From: Ruminococcaceae bacterium UBA1036
Lineage (GTDB): Bacteria; Bacillota; Clostridia; Oscillospirales; Acutalibacteraceae
Length of the DNA: 64,000 bases
Assembly: GCA_002316805.1 (NCBI GenBank)
Contig: DCEF01000024.1
Span: forward strand, 53,917-117,916
Reading direction: 5' to 3'
A program made the position numbers and the translations under genes. Positions 59,956-64,000 of this stretch are shown one piece after another (the first letter of the stretch is position 1; each line of letters opens with the position of its first letter). Below the pieces are notes generated by a model that saw only the letters and a program-made list of their open reading frames with translations, was not told the origin of the DNA and did no database searches.

Positions 59956-60028
59956 GATTTTAATATTAACAATATTACTATTACATTATGCTTTTGCAGC
60001 GCTTATACAGTACAGGAGATTTTTAAAG

Positions 60029-61324
60029 ATGACATATGAAGAGACACTTGCGAAAATTGATACTTACCAGCGTTTCAGCCGCAGACCAAGCCTTGGACGC
60101 ATGGCAGCGCTTCTCTCGGCGCTTGGTAATCCTCAGGAAAAACTTAAGTTTGTCCATGTGGCCGGCACCAACGGGAAAGGCACTGTCTGCACGTTGATTT
60201 CATCAGTGCTCACTGCTGCGGGCTATAAAACGGGTCTGTATCTTTCACCGCATGTTTGTGATTTCTGCGAGCGCATACAGCTTTGCGGCAAATTAATACC
60301 GCGTTTGGAGTTCGAAAATGCAGCTGAGCGTGTGTTCTTCGCGGCTGATAAATTAGGGCAAAATGGCATAAAGGTTAATTTTTTTGAAGTTGTCACTGCT
60401 ATAGCAATGACGTGGTTTGCAGAGAAGCAGTGTGATATTGTCGTACTTGAAGTTGGCCTCGGTGGTCGTTTTGATGCAACCAATGTCATCAAAAATCCGC
60501 TTGTTTCTGTAATAGTTTCAGTTTCTCTTGACCATACGGAAGTCTTGGGCAATACTGTTGCAGAAATTGCAGGTGAGAAATGCGGAATAATAAAGCGTGG
60601 CTGCCCTGTTGTTTGCAGCCCCGAAGAGCCGCCGGAGGCACTGGAAGTGATACGTGCAGAAACAGGTAAATGTGAAAGCCATCTTACGGAAGCATCACTG
60701 CACGATATAAAAATTTTAAATTCTAACCTTGCCGGAACGGAATTGCTCTATGGAAAAAATAAACTGAGCCTGCCATTTATCGGTGCTCATCAGGTTCGGA
60801 ATGCCGCAACAGCTTTAGCAGTGCTTAATATACTTAAAAAAAATGGCTGGAATATAAGCTCTGCAGCACTGAAAAATGGATTTACCGCAGCACGGCTGCC
60901 TGCACGGCTTGAGGTCCTTTCAATGGAGCCGCCGGTTTTGCTTGACGGTGCACATAATCCGGGCGGAACTGCCGCCCTTGCCAGTGCGCTGAGATATTAT
61001 CTGCATGGCAAAAAAATTTTCGCCGTTATGGGTATGATGGCGGATAAAGACACAAAAAGTGCGATTGAAAATCTCTCTGCCATTTTTACAAAAGTCTTTG
61101 CAGCAGCCCCGCCTTCTCCCCGAGCGATGGATGCTGAAGCATTTGCTTCTTTATGGTGCCAGGCAGGAACACCGGCGCAAGCTGCAGAAAACGGCAAAAA
61201 GGCACTGCAAATGGCATTTTCCGAATTAGGGGCAAATGATGCTATCGTTATATGTGGTTCACTCTACCTTGCAGGTGAACTGCGCGGGCCGGCTATTGAA
61301 ATAATAAAAAACGGAAAAAAATAA
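60029..61324 (+). CDS. folC: Folylpolyglutamate synthase / dihydrofolate synthase
   Basis: ATG 60029 downstream of AGGAG gives 431 residues starting MTYEETLAKIDTYQRF; an earlier in-frame start at 59954 overlaps the valS terminator. P-loop FVHVAGTNGKGTVCTL, the metal/ATP region VLEVGLGGRFDATN, SVSLDHTEVLG and the C-terminal LLDGAHNPGGTAAL are standard for Mur-ligase-like FolC. It adds glutamates to folates. Order valS-folC is common in Firmicutes. Confidence 0.96.
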   Translation: MTYEETLAKIDTYQRFSRRPSLGRMAALLSALGNPQEKLKFVHVAGTNGKGTVCTLISSVLTAAGYKTGLYLSPHVCDFCERIQLCGKLIPRLEFENAAERVFFAADKLGQNGIKVNFFEVVTAIAMTWFAEKQCDIVVLEVGLGGRFDATNVIKNPLVSVIVSVSLDHTEVLGNTVAEIAGEKCGIIKRGCPVVCSPEEPPEALEVIRAETGKCESHLTEASLHDIKILNSNLAGTELLYGKNKLSLPFIGAHQVRNAATALAVLNILKKNGWNISSAALKNGFTAARLPARLEVLSMEPPVLLDGAHNPGGTAALASALRYYLHGKKIFAVMGMMADKDTKSAIENLSAIFTKVFAAAPPSPRAMDAEAFASLWCQAGTPAQAAENGKKALQMAFSELGANDAIVICGSLYLAGELRGPAIEIIKNGKK

Positions 61325-61354
61325 ATCAGTCTCCTTTTTCGAGCAAAAATTCAG

Positions 61355-61390
61355 CCTCTGCCTATTATTTTATAGACAGAGGTATTTTTT
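61355..61390 (+). terminator. Terminator after folC
   Basis: CCTCTG-CCTAT pairs with ATAG-ACAGAGG around an AT loop, followed by TATTTTTT. It separates folC from the spoIIA operon. Confidence 0.85.
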
Positions 61391-61441
61391 GCCTGCTTTT
61401 GGGCAAGCTAATTTAATATAAAATATCGGGAGGCGCCCGTT

Positions 61442-61774
61442 ATGAGTGTAAGGCTGATTTTTAAAGACGAGGTTCTGACGGCTGTTTTGAGCGGAGAAAT
61501 AGACCACCATTCCGCACGTGAAATTAGGGACGAGATTGACTCCACTGCTTCAAAAGTCCATCCTAAAAAGCTTATCCTTGATTTTTCGAATGTCCAGTTT
61601 ATGGACAGCTCCGGAATCGGGCTTATTATGGGCCGCTATAAATTGATGCAGATATGGGAAGGTTCGGTTGAGATTCAAAATCTGCCCCCAAATATAAGCC
61701 GTATAATTTCACTGGCAGGCCTTGAACATCTTTGCACAGTGAGAAAGGAGAGCCGCAATGAAACCGATGAATGA
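61442..61774 (+). CDS. spoIIAA: Anti-sigma-F factor antagonist SpoIIAA
   Basis: 110-residue STAS protein. LDFSNVQFMDSSGIGLIMGRYKLM includes the serine that SpoIIAB phosphorylates. In the forespore the dephosphorylated form frees sigma-F. GGGAGGCGCCC ribosome region precedes the ATG. It overlaps spoIIAB by 17 bases; operon order is spoIIAA-spoIIAB-sigF. Confidence 0.96.
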   Translation: MSVRLIFKDEVLTAVLSGEIDHHSAREIRDEIDSTASKVHPKKLILDFSNVQFMDSSGIGLIMGRYKLMQIWEGSVEIQNLPPNISRIISLAGLEHLCTVRKESRNETDE

Positions 61775-62216
61775 AATTAACATGTCGTTTCCAAGCTGCT
61801 CGGCTAATGAAGGTTTTGCAAGGGCCGCAGTTTCCGCTTTTGTTGCCCAGCTTGACCCAACAATAGATGAAATCTGCGACATCAAAACCGCGGTATCGGA
61901 GGCTGTGACAAATTGTATAGTACATGCTTACCGAAACACAATCGGCGTTGTTTACATAAACTGCCGTATTTTTGAAAATGGAAAAGTAATTGTAAAAATA
62001 CGTGATAAAGGATGTGGCATAGCTGATATTAAGCAGGCTATGCAGCCGATGTTTACTACCTCGGAAGATGAGCGTGCAGGCCTTGGCTTTGCAGTAATGG
62101 AAAGCTTTATGGACAAACTTCATGTATCTTCAAAAGCAGGAAAAGGAACATCCGTTACCATGCAAAAAATGATTTCAAAGCGCCCCGGCAGGCAGGAAAA
62201 AAATGGGCAGGGATGA
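61758..62216 (+). CDS. spoIIAB: Anti-sigma-F factor / serine kinase SpoIIAB
   Basis: 152 residues with GHKL ATPase boxes: N box SEAVTNCIVHAY, G1 IRDKGCGIADI, and G2 ERAGLGFAVMESFMD. It holds sigma-F inactive and phosphorylates SpoIIAA. AAGGAG lies six bases before ATG 61758. The C-terminal basic extension (SKRPGRQEKNGQG) overlaps the sigF start by 14 bases. Confidence 0.96.
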   Translation: MKPMNEINMSFPSCSANEGFARAAVSAFVAQLDPTIDEICDIKTAVSEAVTNCIVHAYRNTIGVVYINCRIFENGKVIVKIRDKGCGIADIKQAMQPMFTTSEDERAGLGFAVMESFMDKLHVSSKAGKGTSVTMQKMISKRPGRQEKNGQG

Positions 62217-62853
62217 GATAGTTAAGAATAACATCGGGCTTGTCCATGCCTGTGCCGGACATTTTAAGGGCAAAGGCATTGAGTATGAAGACCTGTTTCA
62301 GGCTGGCTGCCTTGGCCTTGTAAAGGCCGCAGAGAATTTCGACAGCACGCGCGGGGTACGTTTCTCTACTTATGCAGTTCCGGCTATTCTGGGCGAAATC
62401 AGACGCCTATTCCGTGATGGCAGTGCACTCAAAGTCGGGCGCCGCCTGAAAGCGCTTTCTGTGCGTGCCTCACGTGTCTCCGCTGATTTTGCAAAAAATG
62501 AAGGCCGTATGCCCACGATAAACGAGTTGGCCGAAAAACTTGATGTGGAACCTGCGGAAGCTGCGGAAGCACTCGGCGCTGCACAAATGCCGATCTCATT
62601 AACGGAAGATGAGGAGGAAGGCGGAGGACAAACGGATATTGCTGTAGAACCGGAAGATGAAAAAATCACGGAAATGGTTTCACTTAAGCAGGCTGTAATA
62701 GAGCTAAACCCAAAAGACCGGAAGATTATTGTTTTCAGGTATTTTAAAAGCCGTACTCAAACAGAAACTGCAAAAGCTCTCGGCATGACACAGGTGCAGG
62801 TTTCAAGGCGTGAAAAAAAAATTCTCGGCCAGCTGCGGCAGAAGCTATCATGA
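62203..62853 (+). CDS. sigF: RNA polymerase sigma-F factor (SpoIIAC)
   Basis: 216 residues: region 2 (IGLVHACAGHFKGKGIEYEDLFQAGCLGLVKAAENFD, RFSTYAVPAILGEIRRLFRD) and region 4 (LNPKDRKIIVFRYFKSRTQTETAKALGMTQ) with a short region 3. It is shorter than Bacillus SigF (255) by a reduced N-terminus. It drives early forespore genes. ATG 62203 follows AGGAA by four bases. Sigma-G is the only close alternative; operon position argues for F. Confidence 0.95.
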   Translation: MGRDEIVKNNIGLVHACAGHFKGKGIEYEDLFQAGCLGLVKAAENFDSTRGVRFSTYAVPAILGEIRRLFRDGSALKVGRRLKALSVRASRVSADFAKNEGRMPTINELAEKLDVEPAEAAEALGAAQMPISLTEDEEEGGGQTDIAVEPEDEKITEMVSLKQAVIELNPKDRKIIVFRYFKSRTQTETAKALGMTQVQVSRREKKILGQLRQKLS

Positions 62854-62917
62854 TATGGGACAAGTTTAATCCGGGAAGTGCACAATATTCACGCTGGCTT
62901 TTTGTGATAAAATCTAT

Positions 62918-63838
62918 TTATTCTGTAATATTTCTGATTTCGTATGGCGTATTCTGATATACAAAATAATTAAGCCAGTTTGAGAACATCAGAAACGCGT
63001 GGCTTCTCCATGTAAAAGACGGCTCCTGTGCAGGGTCATCATTTGGAAAGTAGTTTTTTGGTATTGCCGGATTAAGGCCCCTTTTCACGTCGCGGAAGTA
63101 TTCGTTTTTAAGTGTATCGCGGTCGTATTCCTCATGGCCGGTCACAAAAATCTGCCGCCCGTTTTTAGAAGCAATTATATGCACTCCGGCTTCATCTGAT
63201 TCTGTAAGTATTTCCAGCTCCGGATGCTTTTCAATGTCTTCTCTTCGAATTTCCGTGTTACGTGAATGCGGCGCCCAGAAATCATCGTCGAATCCCCGCA
63301 CAAGTGGATGCAGTGGTTTGAGGACATGATGCCGGAAAATACCGGTAATTTTTTGCGGAAGCAGATATTTCGGAATTCCGTAATAATAGTAAAGGCCGGC
63401 CTGCGCGCCCCAGCAAATATATATAGTAGAGTAGACGTTGCTTTTACTCCATGCCATTATATCGCAGAGCTCATCCCAATAATCTACTTTTTCAAAGTCA
63501 AGTTTTTCAACAGGCGCTCCTGTGATAATCATGCCGTCAAATTTTTTATCTTTAATTTCGTCGAATTTTTTGTAAAAGGTTTTCATATAAGCGGCTGTTG
63601 TGTTTTTTGGTTTGTGAGTTGCCATCTGAAGTAACGTAATATCTACTTGCAGGGGTGTGTTGCTCAAAAGGCGCAGCAATTGTGTTTCGGTTACAGTTTT
63701 AGTCGGCATAAGGTTTAAAATAATAATTTCAAGAGGACGTATGTCTTGTGACATTGCACGTTCGTGCGTCATAACGAATACATTTTCAGATTCCAGAATC
63801 TGAGCGGCTGGAAGGTCTGCCTGAACTTTTATCGGCAT
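62918..63838 (-). CDS. metA: Homoserine O-acyltransferase MetA
   Basis: 306 residues. The nucleophile cysteine is in TIYICWGAQAGLYYYYG, and the catalytic His-Glu pair in FVTGHEEYDRDTL; GAPVEKLDFEKVDYWDEL lines the acyl pocket. It activates homoserine for methionine synthesis. Many Firmicutes MetA enzymes use acetyl-CoA rather than succinyl-CoA, so the acyl donor is left open. AGGAGAG precedes the ATG. It is convergent with sigF, and no SAM riboswitch was found in its leader. Confidence 0.94.
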   Translation of the reverse strand: MPIKVQADLPAAQILESENVFVMTHERAMSQDIRPLEIIILNLMPTKTVTETQLLRLLSNTPLQVDITLLQMATHKPKNTTAAYMKTFYKKFDEIKDKKFDGMIITGAPVEKLDFEKVDYWDELCDIMAWSKSNVYSTIYICWGAQAGLYYYYGIPKYLLPQKITGIFRHHVLKPLHPLVRGFDDDFWAPHSRNTEIRREDIEKHPELEILTESDEAGVHIIASKNGRQIFVTGHEEYDRDTLKNEYFRDVKRGLNPAIPKNYFPNDDPAQEPSFTWRSHAFLMFSNWLNYFVYQNTPYEIRNITE

Positions 63839-63879
63839 TAATAATCTCTCCTAAAAGCCTAAAAAGCTTATTTCTTGTT

Positions 63880-63926
63880 ATTATAACAAAATACATATAC
63901 GGCTGCAATATCGTTAGAATATCGTT
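63880..63926 (-). promoter_or_regulatory. metA promoter with direct repeats
   Basis: On the minus strand TTGCAG (63903-63908), a 17-base spacer and TATAAT (63880-63885). A direct repeat AATATCGTT (plus strand, 63907-63915 and 63918-63926) overlaps and extends upstream of the -35 with an 11-base period, so a regulator could bind on one face of the helix. Confidence 0.6.
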
Positions 63927-64000
63927 TTTTAGAATTCAACCGAATGCCGTTTTGATTGTAATTTGTCGAAATTCAAGAAAAAAACAGAAAAAAGGGTTGA

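Noticed and set aside
63839..64000. Possible SAM riboswitch before metA
   Set aside because: The region is AT-rich without the conserved SAM-I core elements.
1..64000. CRISPR arrays
   Set aside because: I saw no set of regularly spaced direct repeats with unique spacers anywhere in the window.

Overview
The window is chromosomal DNA from an endospore-forming, Gram-positive anaerobe of the Clostridia. Gene content and protein style point to the Oscillospiraceae/Ruminococcaceae, but that family-level call is an inference. The signs are sporulation genes (spoIIAA-spoIIAB-sigF, spmA-spmB, a cwlJ-gerQ pair), Firmicutes gene orders (cdaA-cdaR, rplS-lepB-rbgA-rnhB-yraN, tig-clpP-clpX-lon-ysxC), an [FeFe]-hydrogenase-like protein, frequent TTG/GTG starts and purine-rich ribosome binding sites. 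No rRNA, CRISPR array or replication origin was seen.

Layout. 1-13.8 kb: end of a cysteine-desulfurase-family gene, c-di-AMP synthesis (cdaA-cdaR), yqeY, spore germination/coat genes (cwlJ, gerQ), pgeF with a radical SAM partner, a polysaccharide deacetylase, two P-type ATPases and, between them, an O-antigen ligase/polymerase-like membrane protein. 13.9-22.4 kb: an accessory island starting just after tRNA-Ala(CGC). It is mostly decayed: a VanD/VanB-type glycopeptide-resistance remnant (vanY-, vanH- and ligase-like pseudogenes), fragments of conjugative-element and phage genes, and an IS3-family transposase remnant. A few genes inside it look intact: PadR plus two DUF1048 genes, a small membrane protein and a DUF2726/CFI-box protein. 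22.4-24.0 kb: spmA-spmB and an AbrB-like regulator. 24.1-32.3 kb: a cell-surface polysaccharide block with homologues of all five enzymes (WbpA, B, E, D, I) that convert UDP-GlcNAc to UDP-2,3-diacetamido-mannuronic acid, a glycosyltransferase and a second sugar aminotransferase. 32.4-41.5 kb: single metabolic genes, including an aspartate carbamoyltransferase with a fused PyrI-like zinc ribbon and an [FeFe]-hydrogenase-like protein. 41.6-53.6 kb: ribosome, secretion and RNase genes, threonine synthase, and a protein folding/proteolysis cluster. 53.7-64 kb: a TrpR-like regulator with a methyltransferase, five tRNAs (Val, Asp, Phe, Gly, Cys), a DUF3810 membrane protein, valS-folC, the spoIIA operon and metA.

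The most notable content is (i) the fossil glycopeptide-resistance operon, whose ligase now ends in a recombinase-like tail, (ii) the complete UDP-ManNAc3NAcA gene set in a spore former, (iii) the zinc-ribbon aspartate carbamoyltransferase, and (iv) the divergent [FeFe]-hydrogenase-like protein. I found no convincing intact new defence or mobile system. The DUF2726/CFI-box gene is the best intact unknown in the island. All functional calls come from reading motifs and remembered family sequences; no database search was run.
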